DNA of 64,000 nucleotides from Paraescarpia echinospica (GCA_020002185.1 CM034537.1:67198807-67262806), one strand, 5' to 3'. Counted from the first letter of the stretch, positions 24,251 through 36,275 are shown. Notes: generated by a model not told the origin, from the sequence alone. Program-made: numbers and translations.

Positions 24251-25290
24251 GTATGTGTGCGGTTCCATCGTCTTTCATACCATATTTTGTTGGTATCAAC
24301 TGATTTAATTTACCTGTGCTGGCATTGCTGGTGTGCACACTTCTGTTGTCAACAAGTTGCGGCATGTCGTCTTTGTCAGCTTCGTTTGACAGTATGATGC
24401 AGTTTTGACAGTGTGTAGTATTGCCAGTGACGATTTGAATATCTTAAATTACCGTATTGCACTTTGCGTAGGCGGCTAGCTTTCATTTGTATTGTTTTTG
24501 GTAGATTTTATGAGAAATTAAGAGCTTATTGACAATATGTATTACATTATCGCCCATTTTCCTGACATCCAAGGGAAATTTACCCAGGAACGTTTTGGCG
24601 ATTTTTTCATATTCATATGCCTTGGAAGAAGTTAGTTTCCTCCAGAAGAAAACGGACCTAACCATGAAAGCTATAAGTATATCACCATTATTCGATATCA
24701 ATGGAATTATGCAGTGTGACAGTGACAACCCACAATCTTAAATGACAATTTTTTTCAGTATTTAGTATAGCCACTCCACAAAACCACCTCCAGGGGAACT
24801 TCCGGTGGTGAATTGGTTTGAATTTGGTGCAGCATACTTGCGAAAATATAAGGATATTTGATCAAGATAAGTGATATTATTGAGTGTATAGCATACATAA
24901 CGTAATTATAGATATATATTAAGCAATATTTTTTGTTAAAAGTTAGCTAGAGGGAATAATCTAGGGTAGATTAAAAGTAGGCGATTTGCGAGCGATAATT
25001 GGGGATGTTAATGTAATCGGAACGTTGTTTACAAAGTAGGTCACTGGCGAAGTTAACACCTTTTAAAGTGTATATTAGTACACAGGAAACAGTCTTTGTA
25101 AAGACTACCTTGTATCTAAGCCTAACTTGAATACATTGTCATCGACATCGTAACTAGGTAAGGCACGGTGTGTCACTGTGTGTTAACAAATATAACTAAC
25201 TATAACCTAAACAATCTGGTGTAAATTGTACACAGAAAAGTCTTTTCAAAGACTATACAAAAACTATTTTGAACATAAATAAATTCTGAT

Positions 25291-26672
25291 ATGGCACCAT
25301 GCAAGCGGCAACTCAGGGCAAAACAACACTTAGTTTGCAACGACTGCCAGAGCTGGGTGGATTTTGCGCTAGCTGGCTGTCCAAAATCATGGGCAGAGAC
25401 CAAAGATGGTGGATTCACCTTTCGGTGTATGGGGTGTTTGAGGGTGGAATGTCTGATGAAGGAGGTGTGTAAGTTGACGGATATAGTGAAGGAGATGGAG
25501 GTGAGACTCAACATAGAAATAGATGGAGCAGAGAGGGATGACGCGGAGAGAGTTGAGAATTCTACAACACAGAAGGAGCAGAGTTGTGACACGGAGACTG
25601 AAGAAAGGAGACTGAGAGGAGGGAAGGTGACCGGTGTGAAGGAACAAGAAATTGAGAAGACAGAGGGACGGAGGAAAAGTGTTCGGCAGAGGAAAAGAAA
25701 ACGGGTCAGTGGGGATAGATCAACAGGTAGTCAGACTGTAGAGAACGAGGAGAGACGCGACAGCGATACAGGTGGTGAAGAGGTAGATACCACAGAGGCA
25801 GTTGGTAAGACTGTGAGACAGAAGACTGATGGAAAAAAAACATAAAACATGACAGGCGTAAAGGTGACAGGGGAGAAAGTGACCGTAGTGAAGGAGGTAG
25901 CCGGGGAAAAGGGACGGGAGAGGAGAGAAGAAAATGTGATGGGAGGAAAGATGAAGGGACGAAAGGAAGTGAGAGTAAATGTGCTAGAAGAGAAGATGAC
26001 AGGAGGAAAGGGGACAAGAGAAAACGCGACAGGAAAGAAGGGAAAGGAAGAGAATGTGACTGGAGAGAAGACGGCAAGAGGAAAAGACAACAACCAGACA
26101 TATGCAAACCGGAGGAGCTACTCCGAGGCAGTGATTGAGGGGGCAAGGAGAAAAGAGAGAGTGTTTATGGGCGATTCAATTCTGAGAAAACAGACAAGAC
26201 TATATGCGAGGGGAAGGACGTTGTATGTCTACCGGGGGCTAGGATAGAGCATGTGACCGAAAGGGTAGAGAAGGTATTGGGGCATGGCAAGGGAGGGTCT
26301 ATACTAGTACACGTAGGGACAAACAATGCAGACAAGGAGGGAACAACTGGGATAGTTCAGAAGTACAGACATCTAGTGAGGAAACTAAAGAAGACAAGAG
26401 TGGAACAGGTTGTTCTCTCAGGAATTTTGCCAGTAATGGGAGGAACGGCGGCAACATACAGAAACTGTAAGAGGATGGCGATCAACGCTCTAGTTGAGCA
26501 GATGTGTGAAGAAGAAGGCGTGGGATTCATAGATTTATGGGGGTAATTTGTTGGGAGAGAAGATATGTACATGAGAGATGGCCTCCATCTAAGTGGAAAG
26601 GGGGCAGCAGTAATCTCAGAGAATCTGCTGCGATCTGTTGACAGTGGGACAGGTTGCATCTATTTAAACTAA
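25291..26672 (+). pseudogene. CR1-type LINE ORF1: zinc finger plus SGNH esterase (broken)
   Basis: The N-terminus has a PHD-like Cys pattern (CNDCQSWVDFALAGC, then FRCMGC). A highly charged Lys/Glu repeat region follows (VTGEKVT-like units, 25,600-26,090). Then comes an SGNH hydrolase domain with block I FMGDSILR, block III HVGTNNAD and block V DGLHLSGKGA. This PHD plus esterase layout is characteristic of CR1-group ORF1. Lesions are a TAA at 25,843-25,845, a +1 frameshift near 26,215-26,223 (before VCLPGARIEHV), and a TAA at 26,544-26,546 between DLWG and FVGREDMY. The frame ends at 26,670-26,672. Confidence 0.85.
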
Positions 26673-27820
26673 ATTCGCAGGTGGGACTCGCAGAGAAGCC
26701 TGAAACTGGAGGCATAGATAAAGACAGCAAAAATAATTCAGCAAAGAACAGTCTGGAAAACTGTTCTGAAGCTGGATATAAATGTGTTTGTTTAAATGCA
26801 AGGAGTATAGTAAACAAAAGAAATGAACAAAACATTATGGTAGAAGATATTGACCCTCACATAATAGGTATAACCGAATCATGGGCAACCACCGATATAT
26901 CAGATGCCAAATTGGGACTGACAGAATATGTAATGGTTTGGAAAGATAGAATAGGAAGAAGGGGAGGTGGAGTTATTTTATATATTAAAGAATCTATCCA
27001 GGCTTATGAAATAAAATTAGACAGAGAAGCAGATTGTGAAGAAGCTGTTTGGTGTAAGATAGTTACAGGAAACTTAACGTTAACGGTTGGTTAGTTTATC
27101 GAAGTCCAAACATAAGCATAGAAGAGAATGAAAAAATACAAAACGCTGTAAGGGAAGTGAGCAAACGGGACTGTTCTTATGGGGGATTTTAACCATGGGC
27201 ATATAAAATGGAAATCTCTACAGAGTATGGGTAGTGAGGACCACAAGTTTTTAGTTTTAGTACAACTTACAAGATAGTTTCCTTTCTCAACATGTGCTAG
27301 AACCAACCAGGGGAGAGAATGTGTTAGACTTAGTTTTGTCCTCACAGAATGAATTAGTTGACAGTGTCAGGATATGTGAGCCACTGGGGAATAGTGATCA
27401 CAACCAGATACATTTTACCATCAAAGTAAAATCAGGGAAACGGTCCAACAAGAAACACTTATCGAAAGAAGCCATTAGAAAAATTAAGTATAAACAAATG
27501 ATGTGGAAGTCATATAAACTACTGGAAATGACGAAGACTACAACATTGATAAAGAAGCACTAAACCAAGCTACAGCTGAAATTAGAAATTCAAAGAGAAG
27601 CTATGAACATAAATTAGCTTGTAATATGAAACATGACAGCAAGAGTTTTTATGCGTATGTTCGAAGCAAACAGAAAGTTCAGGATAAGGTCAATCCTCTA
27701 GAAGATAGTGCTGGAAATATAATATCAGAAGGATTCTTAATGGCAGAAGACCTGAATGAGTATTTTAGTTCAGTGTTTACCAGAGAAGACACTAGTTCAC
27801 TGCCAGTACCAGAGGCTTAA
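26654..27820 (+). pseudogene. CR1-type LINE ORF2, 5' part: AP endonuclease (broken)
   Basis: APE-type endonuclease motifs in order: CLNARSI, IIGITESW, RRGGGVILYI, then after a frameshift near 27,085 LVYRSPN, MGDFNHGHIKW, and after another near 27,260 EPTRGENVLDLVLS and LGNSDHNQIHF. A third frameshift near 27,545 precedes the linker to the RT (FYAYVRSKQ to SSVFTRED). The frame is cut at 27,820 by the TTAA element, and the RT resumes at 29,550. ORF2 begins around the ORF1 stop; no convincing ATG is visible. Confidence 0.85.
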
Positions 27821-29545
27821 AGGAAATAAAAACAAGGCATTAGCTAAAATCCGTTTTCCATGTGTACAGAAAGTTTAATATTGCATGTAACATTCGAAAA
27901 TCGAATTTGTAGCATAAATTCTATTTTAAATCCGTCTGTGTAGCGATTCCCGCGGAAAATAAAAATGTAATGAGCTAGGCGATCACATGGTATCTTAACG
28001 TCACACATGACTCACACTCGCAGCAGGCCGACCCTTTCTATGCATTCAGAGCATGTTTACATGGATAATGTTGGTGTCGAAATGAGCTTCAGAATGAGTT
28101 GTTATGCAATAATCCGATGTAATACAAACACTAGTCATCATAGAGGAACAAGCAGTTAACTTACGGTTCCACATGAATTCAATTTTATTCAAAACAATGA
28201 ATGCGAATGAGCCTACAAGTCGACTAGGTTTCGCTGAGCTTGGCCCTGCCCCTGGGCTCGTTTTCAGAATAATTATATCAAATGCAGCCAACGGGAGATA
28301 ATGTACACCAATATACATACATAGCAAACATATATCATATCCAGCTACAGAAAGTAATGTGTAAAATCTCATAATACCACTAGAATATCGATGTATGAAG
28401 GAGGAGTTGTACAATTTATCATAACAACTGAAATCAGTCAACAAATTTCTGTCGGCCTTGATAGCTCAGTTGGTAAACGCGTTGGTTCCTTGGCGTCTGT
28501 TTTACAATCGGGCGACACCGGTTCAATCCTGACAGCATGCAAACTATTGATTTTCTTTACACTTTTTTTGTTTATGTTTTCACATATATAATTACAATAT
28601 ATTACTGTACAATATATTTACAATTAATAAATTAGATATCGATTACATTATATTTGTTTGGATAAATAAAATTTAGAAAAATTGTTATATAATGACCATA
28701 TTTTCATTTTTGTGGCGAATAAATAATTACTACAAAATAAAAATTATTTACAAGCAGTGCATCATAGTATACTAAATGATTTTGTTTATATTACTTCGTG
28801 AAAACATTAAAAAAAAAGTGTAAAGAAAATCAATAGTTTGCATGCTGTCAGGATTGAACCGGCGTCGCCCGATTGTAAAATATACGACAAGCAACCAACG
28901 CACCTACCCACTGAGATAGCGGGACCAGCGGAAACTCTCTGACTGATTTAAGTTGTTATGGTAAATTGTACAACTCCTTCATATATCGATATTCTAGTGA
29001 TATTATGAGATTATACACGTTACTTTATGTAGCTGGATACAATATATGTTTGCTATGTATGTTTATTGGTGTAGATTATCTCCCATTGGTTGCATTCGAT
29101 ATGATTATTCTGAAAACGAGCCCAAGCTTGGCGAAACCTAGTCAACTTGTAGGCCCATTCGCATACGTTGTTTTGAATAAAATTGGATTCATGTGGAACC
29201 GTAAGATAACTGCTTGTTCCTCTATGATGTGTTTGTATTACGTCGGAAAATTGCACAATAACTCATTCTGACGCTCGTTTCGACCCAAGAGCTATACTTG
29301 TAAACATGGTCTGAATGCATGGAAAGGGTCAGCCTGATGCGAGTTTGAGTCATAAGTGACGTCACATCTCGGCATCCCGAAAAGCGCGCCAAAAATATAC
29401 ATATTCGAAAATGTCCGAATGTACAGCATAAAATGTGGAATTTCTAATTCATTGAATTTTTTGATTTTTTTTGCTTGGTGGACGTGGAAATAGATAGCAG
29501 GATGTAATATAACATAAATTCAAGCAATATATGTTTTTATTCCCT
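27821..29545. mobile_element. 1.7-kb TTAA-flanked foldback element with tRNA-like segments
   Basis: TTAA at 27,817-27,820 and 29,546-29,549 flanks an element whose ends read AGGAAATAAAAACA and, on the other strand, AGGGAATAAAAACA. Arms of about 0.7 kb are inverted copies of each other around an AT-rich loop of about 250 bp (28,560-28,810). No transposase is present, so it is non-autonomous. A TTAA target duplication points to piggyBac or Kolobok-type mobilisation, which I cannot separate here. It interrupts ORF2 of the LINE between the endonuclease and the RT. Confidence 0.75.
28453..28540 (+). repeat. tRNA-like segment in the left arm of the TTAA element
   Basis: ATAGCTCAGTTGGTAAACGCG resembles an A box and GGTTCAATCC at 28,520-28,529 a B box, with tRNA-like spacing. 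The right arm has a diverged inverted copy at about 28,848-28,926. The anticodon region is over-long and the stems are poor, so it is a tRNA relic and not an active tRNA gene. Confidence 0.55.
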
Positions 29546-29549
29546 TTAA

Positions 29550-31095
29550 GTTCAAGGGTGCAGAATCAGACTATTTAAGACAGTTAATTGTAACCCCAGA
29601 ATGGTAGCTAAGAAAATTAGAGCTATGAAGGATAATAAATCACATGGAGTGGATGGTATTCCACCCAAACTACTATTGGAAATTGTAGAACAAATTAGCA
29701 TACCGCTTGCAACAGTTTTCAACTAGTCATTAAAAGAGGGAGTGGTTCCTTTAGAATGGAAAGAAGCAAACATTATACCGTTATTTAAAAAAGGTTCGAG
29801 AAACAAGTCAAATAATTATAGACCAGTTAATTTAACATCAGTGATTTGTAAATTATTAGAAAGACTAATTAAAGATCACATGGTGGATTTTCTTGTTAAA
29901 CATAACTTAATAAACCCATCTCAACATGGGTTTCTAAAAGCGAGGTCATGCTTAACAAATATGTTATGTTTTTTGGAAGATATCACTAAGTGGGTAGATG
30001 ATGGATCACCAATAGATATCATCTACTTAGATTTTCAAAAAGCTTTCAACAAAGTGCCACATGAAAGATTACTGCTCAAACTAAAGGCCCATGGCATAGG
30101 AAATGGTATAATTAACTGGATAGAAAAATGGCTGATTGACTGAAGACAATGGGTAGTTGTTGATGGGGAGGCTTCAAACTGGAAATCAGTTTTGAGTGGG
30201 GTTCCACAGGGATCAGTACTGGGACCTATATTATTCTTAATATATATAAACGATTTGGACGATGATATAGCTAGCAAGGTGTTGAAATTTGCAGATGATA
30301 CAAAAGTGTTTAGAAGGATTAAAAGTGATGGAGATAGACAGCATTTACAAGATGATCTTGACAGGTTGATCAAATGGTCTGAAAAGTGGCAAATGTTGTT
30401 CAATTTTGGGAAATGTAAATGCCTTCACACAGGACATGGGAACGAATATGTAGAATATACAATGGGGGGAACTGTACTAAGTACTACTGTAAAAGAAAAA
30501 GACTTAGGGCTGACAATTAATGCTGACATGAAGGTTTCAGAGCAGTGTGGAATTGCAGCTTCAAAAGGAAATCAAATCCTTGGATTGATTAGGCGAAATA
30601 TAGCATATAAAGAAAAAAAACTAATAATACCGCTGTACAAAACAATAGTTAGGCCTCATTTAGAATATTGTATACAAGCGTGGAGGCCATACCGCAAGAA
30701 GGACAGATATGCTAGAAAGAGTACAGAGGAGAGCGACTAAAATGATACCAAAACTGAGGGGTCTTAGTTATGAAAAACGCCTATAAGAATGTGGTTTAAC
30801 AACACTAGAGACCAGGAGATTGAGAGGAGATCAGATAGAAGTGTTTAAAATATTGAATGGTTATGAAAATATTGATAGAAATATGTTTTTTTCAGTTAAG
30901 AAAGATAGAAAGACTAGAGGACATGAAGTTGCATTAGTAAAGGAGCAGGGTAGATTAGACGTAAGAAAGTTCTCATTTTCACAAAGGACTGTGAATGAAT
31001 GGAACAGATTATCTGATGATTGTGTGGGTGCTAGTAATGTGAATATGTTTAAAAATAAAATCGACACATACCTCCGAAGGGCTGGATATATGTAG
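29550..31095 (+). pseudogene. CR1-type LINE ORF2, 3' part: reverse transcriptase (broken)
   Basis: Continues the ORF2 interrupted at 27,820. RT motifs: KIRAMKDNKSHGVDG, PLFKKGSRNKSNNYRPV, LERLIKDHM, IIYLDFQKAFNKVPH, SGVPQGSVLGPILFLIYIND and FADDTKVF (the catalytic DD box). The C-terminal region ends FSQRTVNEWNRL with stop at 31,093-31,095. Lesions: a one-base deletion near 29,603, stops at about 29,724 and 30,141-30,143, a frameshift near 30,705 and a stop near 30,785. Confidence 0.9.
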
Positions 31096-31303
31096 ATAAA
31101 AGGGTTGGACTCTTGATAAGCCAAAGGGCTTCCTTGTCCACTTGCCATCTAGAGTTAATTCTCTGGATGGCAATCTTGTTAAATCACTACCACTCAAACA
31201 TATTTGCCACAAACTTATTAATAGCCAAATATACCCATAAATCAGTCAGATGCCCAGAAAAAAAATCATCCCATCCATGCCATTATAATCAACATTCAGG
31301 TAA

Positions 31304-32111
31304 AAGGGGTTGAAACATTACTTAAGAATTTTAAACCATATAAAGCAGCAAGTCCTAACCAAATTAAACCATTCATTTTGGAAGAATTATATCATGAACT
31401 ATCTCCAGTTTTGACTAATATTTTTAATCTATCTAATGCTAGAGGATTGGAAAAATGTCTATGTTGCCCCCCCAACTTTAAAGTTTAAGAAAGAATAAAA
31501 TAAAGTATCTCATAATAGATCATAAATTACAACTACTTTTTATTTACAGTCTGTAAGGAAATAAGTAATTCAGGTTAACACAATATCATTTATACCATAG
31601 CACTATATATAAGTTGCAGTGCTATGGTATGAATGATAAATGTGTTAACCTAAATAACTGATTTCCTTATAGACTATAAACAAAAAGTAGTTGTTGATAA
31701 TAGATCATCACAAACTTCCCCGGTAGCATCAGGTGGACCACAGGGCTCTGTTCTTGGCCCGATTCTTTTTCTCGTTTATATAAATGACCTCCCAGACAAT
31801 GTGACATCAAATGTATGGCTTTTTTGCAGATGATACAATCATTTATAGAAAAATTAAATCCAGTAATGACATCCATGAGCTACAAAATGACTTTAACAAT
31901 GAGAAGAATGGGACATGAATAGCAGATGGAATTATATCCAAGTAAATATAAAACTATCACATTTGAGAGAAATAAAAATCCATTAAACCTCTTTACACTC
32001 TAAAAAGTAAACACAGTTACATGTGGTGAATAACGCAAAATATCTAGGACTTAAGTTACCATCTGCAGTGATTTATCATGGAATACACATAACAGAAATA
32101 TCACATAAAAA
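31304..32111 (+). pseudogene. Second LINE RT fragment (Jockey/CR1 group), 5' piece
   Basis: KGVETLLKNFKPYKAASPNQ and ILEELYHELSPVLTNIF are typical of the RT region upstream of the palm. After a foldback insertion, SGGPQGSVLGPILFLVYIND, a damaged ADD box near 31,830, and LSWNTHNRNIT follow. Many stops and frameshifts. The reading resumes after an approximately 1.1-kb insertion at 33,236. It is a different copy and subfamily from the LINE ending at 31,215. Confidence 0.7.
31524..31696. mobile_element. Short foldback MITE with 12-bp flanking repeats
   Basis: About 173 bp made almost entirely of two inverted arms (left arm ACTACTTTTTATTTACAGTC, right arm its approximate complement), meeting at CTATATATAAGTTGC. 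The direct repeat ATAATAGATCAT flanks it at 31,512-31,523 and 31,697-31,708. The element sits inside the RT fragment. Superfamily unknown. Confidence 0.8.
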
Positions 32112-33235
32112 CAGGGAATAATACAGGATAATATTTCGCCCATCATGACAGTGCCATGCATCGTGTGTCCAGAAATTTTACCCATCCAAATGACGGGTTG
32201 ACACAATTCTTATCTGCTCCCGGTTTATATATATATGTGTATATATTTATAGTGACCATTTTAATAACAACACTGCATCACCAGTTGAATAACATTTATT
32301 GAACAAATCAATGTGTCGCCAACAAGAGCCTGCAACAAACAAAATCAGCAACATATGACACAGCCAGGCAGCTTCGAGTGGAACAAATTCAATTGTGGTA
32401 TTGGCCACATGCTAATGACGCCGGACGCGATGACACGGGCAGAGATGGCGATGGGCAGTGATGATGACGACGAACGTGACAACACAGGCAGAGATGATGA
32501 CGTTGTACGCGATGACATGGGCAGATATGACACGGTCAGAGGTATCACTGATGACACTGGCGCAGTCTCCATTCGGTCCACACCATCATCTTCACGGTGA
32601 ATGATGGCAGTCAATGTCATTTTTGGTGGTTTTGATTAAAAAAACATGTAATGTAATTTTGACATTTCTTCAATGGCAGCGGCATGACGAAGACAAAAAT
32701 GCTACATTTCTGTTTCAATTGATAGTGTCACATGCTTTCAATTAACCGGACCCCTCTAGGGAAATAACGCAGAACATGCGTTCAGTATATTGGGCACCAA
32801 AAATCACAACGCTCCTGATTACTCGTATTTGTGTACGGAGAATAACGGGTCAGCATGCGAATGACAATTAACAGTCGGCGATTTGTTTATTGGCAATTCA
32901 AAAGCCGGAAACCTTCCCACAATAGTGCCGTCACAAGTCTTTGTAGTGCCAGTTTTTAACTAACAATGGTAATTAACAATGTATCTACACTGTTGCATTC
33001 AAACAGTATCAATTTGAATATTGCGACAAACTATGCACACGTCACGGGTGCGTAGAGTATTTCCAAGAACTGCCCTGTGAAAGATCAGAGAAAGGCTCCT
33101 GTCACACAGCCTGTCTTATGTAAAAGGCTAGTTCGGGTCATTACCTAGGAGACGGGTTTGGACCCGTCAGTCAAAATCCTTACCCGCTTCTGGCTGACTC
33201 AGCCCGTCCAAATGATGGGTTTCTGCATTAGTTTA
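32112..33235. mobile_element. Insertion of about 1.1 kb splitting the second RT fragment
   Basis: RT-coding similarity stops at ITxK (near 32,111) and resumes at LKASCSLGFIKRN (33,236), so the intervening DNA is most simply a later insertion. It has related sequences near both ends in opposite orientation (CCATCCAAATGACGGGTTG near 32,172, CCGTCCAAATGATGGGTTT near 33,206). Its middle has Asp-rich GATGACxxGGGCAGA repeats at 32,430-32,560. No transposase seen and no clear target duplication. Confidence 0.45.
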
Positions 33236-33335
33236 TGCATTAAAAGCCAGTTGTAGTCTTGGATTCATTAAACGAAATCTACTAATCAATTCTCAGAACT
33301 TCAAGAAATATGTATACTATGGATTAGTTAGATGT
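33236..33335 (+). pseudogene. Second LINE RT fragment, 3' piece
   Basis: Encodes ALKASCSLGFIKRNLL and KKYVYYGLVR, the RT-thumb region seen after the palm in Jockey/CR1-group elements. Continues the fragment interrupted at 32,111. Confidence 0.6.
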
Positions 33336-33384
33336 CGCGGATAACCGGTTTCAGTGAAACAGCACAGCCACATATTATGATACA

Positions 33385-34430
33385 TCAATGACTTGGTCAA
33401 CAGGCGGGTGAACAAGTTTCTGATTGTTTACTGCAGATATGACGATCACCTCGGTTTTGGTCTCGTTAAGCAGGAGATTATTTAAGACATTCATGCTTTC
33501 ACATCGGTGGTACAACAAGATATTTGGTCGGTGGCCATTGTAAGTGGCTGGTCATGAGAAAAGTCCACATATAATTGCGTATCATCAGTGTAGATATGAT
33601 AGCGGAGTTGATGATGTTCAAAAACATGGTTGAGTCCAAGGCAGTAGATTGTGAACAGAAGAGGTCCGAGCACGCTACCCTGAGGCACACCACATGTTAG
33701 ATCGACACTTCTTGAAATGATGTTGCCAACTTTAACTGCCTGTGTTCGCTGTGACAGATACGACTTCAACCAGCACAGTGCGTTGCCACACACGCCAATG
33801 CTGTACACTTGATTGAAAAGTAAATGGTGGTCGACAGTATCAAAAGCGGCACCGAGATCTAGTAGCACCAGTATCACGCTCTTCTTGTTATCCAGAGAAA
33901 GCAATATGTCGTCCTGTATGCGTAATAGGGCTGTTTCACAGCTGTGCATTGGACGGTACGCACTTTGGAAAATATCGAAGATGCTGTTCGCATCCATGTG
34001 CTGTTGTATTTGGATTGCAAATGCATCTCTCGACGAGCTTCGATACGAAAGACTGATTTGATATTGGACGATAATTCGATAACAGTTCTGGATCAAGACC
34101 ATTCCTCTTTAACAGCGGTGTTACTACGGCATGTTTCATGGCGACAGGTAGTGATGCCGACAAGATGGACATGTTAACAATGCTGGTTAACACTGGTCCA
34201 AGAATGTCAATGTTAGATTTAAGCATGCTTCCAGAAATGACGTCAATGCTGGAAGAAGATTTGGTGGATGTCTTCTCAACGAGACCGCAGATGTCGGTGA
34301 CTGTAGCAAGTTGAAAGTCGTACAATGGTAGTTGGCATTGCGAGCGTGCACTTTCATTCCTGTGACGATCAAAATTCACACATCTCTCGACATCTCCACT
34401 GGTGGCTATGTGTAGCTCCATGGTTAGACA
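33385..34430 (-). pseudogene. L2/CR1-type LINE reverse transcriptase fragment
   Basis: On the minus strand the motifs run from about 34,330 down: KSSSSIDVISGSML, VVTPLLKRNGLDPELLSNYR, SFVSKLVERCI, FQSAYRPMHSCETALLRIQD, VLLDLGAAFDTVDH, CGVPQGSVLGPLLF, YTDDTQLY (variant of YADD) and LLLNETKTEVIVIS. This is the classic palm of L2/CR1-group LINEs. At least one frameshift near 34,070 separates the halves, and both ends are truncated. Confidence 0.85.
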
Positions 34431-34847
34431 CCATAACGATCGATATGGTGTCAAGGCGTACCACAAACATACACACACACATTTTTGTGTTAGTTTTTAT
34501 TATTAGGTATAAGTGTAATTTTTTGACAACGTAACTGTGTATGTATGAGGAGATAGAAGTTTGGCGGCTCTAGGTGGTTGTTTTAATGGTTATGTCCGAC
34601 AGTAATAAATCGCCAACAAATTTTTAAGGAATGACTCAAATGAAAGGCAAAGGAACATCTAAAAGTTGTAATGGATACTATTCTTTGTGACTAAATATAA
34701 ATTAGGCTTAGTCCAATGCCCTACTATAGCCAGGGCACGGGGCATGATTTCAAAAACGACCTGCTGATTTGATAGTGTCGACAAGAATGTAAACTGTCTC
34801 ATTTTGGAGTGCTAATGAATCACAGTACATCTGAACTTTGGTTATAT

Positions 34848-35271
34848 AGTCACCTTGGTAATGCAGCCACCTCACCATCATGGTCACCTTGGTAATACAG
34901 CCACCTCACCATTATGGTCACCTTGGTAATACAGCCATCTCACCATTATGGTCACCTTTGTAATACATCCACCTCACCATTATGGTCACCTTGGTAATAC
35001 ATCCACCTCACCATTATGGTCACCTTGGTAATACAGCCACCTCACCATTATGGTCACCTTGGTAATACAGCCACCTCACCATTATGGTCACCTTGGTAAT
35101 ATAGCCACCTCACCATTATGGTCACCTTGGAAATACAGCCACATCACCATTATGGTCACCTTGGTAATACAGCCACCTCACCATTATGGTCACCTTGGTA
35201 ATACAGCCACCTCACCATTATGGTCACCTTGGTAATACAGCCACCTCACCATTATGGTCACCTTGGAACAG
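34848..35271. repeat. 34-bp tandem array, about 12.5 copies
   Basis: Unit ATGGTCACCTTGGTAATACA followed by GCCACCTCACCATT. Copies are nearly identical, with single-base variants. Because 34 is not divisible by three it gives open frames in several registers, which are not genes. Confidence 0.95.
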
Positions 35272-35413
35272 TCCCAAATGATAGCATTGACACTACTACA
35301 GTCACATTGCTATTAATTTCAATTTTGCCTGCTCCTGGGTGTGACAATGATGACAAGGTTGTTCTATATTCAGTACTGTACAGCCAAGATATACCAGTAT
35401 TTGAAAGTAAATG

Positions 35414-36223
35414 CAGGGGTGGGTCCATGTACAAAAAGTCAATTACAATTACTTGTTATTATAATTACACTTCTACAATTTTCAGATCAATTACACCAAT
35501 AAGTTTTCAATTACAATTACCGATGCATTAATGGCACCTACCGAAATGTTTATCAATGGCATGTAGGGTCCAACGGGTCAATCATGAAGTAGAATTGAAC
35601 AAACAAACTTCGCTTCAAGGGCATTCTTTCCCAGTCAGAAACATCTAGTTAATAATCACAATTGCCAGTAATTAAACATGCCAGAAAATCCATAATATTA
35701 AAATGCCTTTGTTGCTCTCATAAGAGACAGTGTTACCTGCTAACAACTGCTAGAATCCTCTTCTGAGGAAGTACTGTTACTCAGACTGCCTCCATCTGTA
35801 GCACCTTGCAGCCTGGCTAAAGAACAAAGGGGATACTGACCCTTGGATACTGGCAAGTGCTAATCCACCCTCTGAGCAAACAGTAGATTTTTGACACTGC
35901 CAGCCACAATGCATGGCTAGTATTGGCTACATGGCTTCTTCATTGATTAAGTGGTAGCATTGTTAGCTGAAAGACACATTGGGATCACAACTTAGGCAAT
36001 GCGTATTTTGTAAGGTTTATTATTTTGCAGATTGAAAACAATCTGTGGGGCATTTTTTTTGATAAAGCATGCAATGTCAGAAAACCTGTGTAATTGATGT
36101 AATTGTTTCAATTACACAAAATAATTACAATTGCAAGATATATTCAAAACCAGAATCAGTTACAATTACATAATTTGGCTGTAATAAATGACAAATACAA
36201 TTACATAATTGGACCCAGTCCTG
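35414..36223. mobile_element. hAT-like MITE, 810 bp, AATTAC-rich
   Basis: The left end CAGGGGTGGGTCCA and right end TGGACCCAGTCCTG form terminal inverted repeats. Subterminal regions are rich in CAATTACAATTAC repeats on both sides. The flanking 8-mers AGTAAATG (35,406-35,413) and TGCAAATG (36,224-36,231) match at six of eight positions, consistent with an aged hAT target duplication. It ends 52 bp before CIBAR1 exon 2. Confidence 0.7.
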
Positions 36224-36275
36224 TGCAAATGTTCAGTCATCATGCTATATTTGCAAACTTGACTTTGGTTTGCAG

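Larger units (their letters stand above)
24800..31215 (+). mobile_element. CR1-group LINE, near full-length but inactivated
   Basis: A two-ORF non-LTR retrotransposon: ORF1 with a zinc-finger/esterase layout and ORF2 with AP-endonuclease and reverse transcriptase. The 5' boundary is only approximate. The 3' part after the ORF2 stop (31,096-31,215) includes GCCAAAGGGCTTCCTTGTCC. It carries at least five in-frame stops and several frameshifts and is split by a TTAA-flanked insertion, so it is dead. It lies in CIBAR1 intron 1 in the sense orientation. Confidence 0.85.
24251..36275 (+). other. CIBAR1: CIBAR1 intron 1 (12 kb)
   Basis: GTATGT donor at 24,251 and TTTGGTTTGCAG acceptor ending at 36,275. 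The intron contains a CR1-like LINE, a TTAA foldback element, two further RT fragments, a foldback MITE, a 34-bp tandem array and a hAT-like MITE, each listed separately. From 24,251 to about 24,800 nothing else is visible. Confidence 0.7.

Noticed and set aside
28453..28926. tRNA genes at 28.45 and 28.85 kb
   Set aside because: A and B boxes are recognisable, but the middle is too long, stems do not pair well and both lie in the arms of a transposable element.
34848..35531. Open frames over the 34-bp array
   Set aside because: Tandem-repeat artefact extending into unique sequence; no homology.
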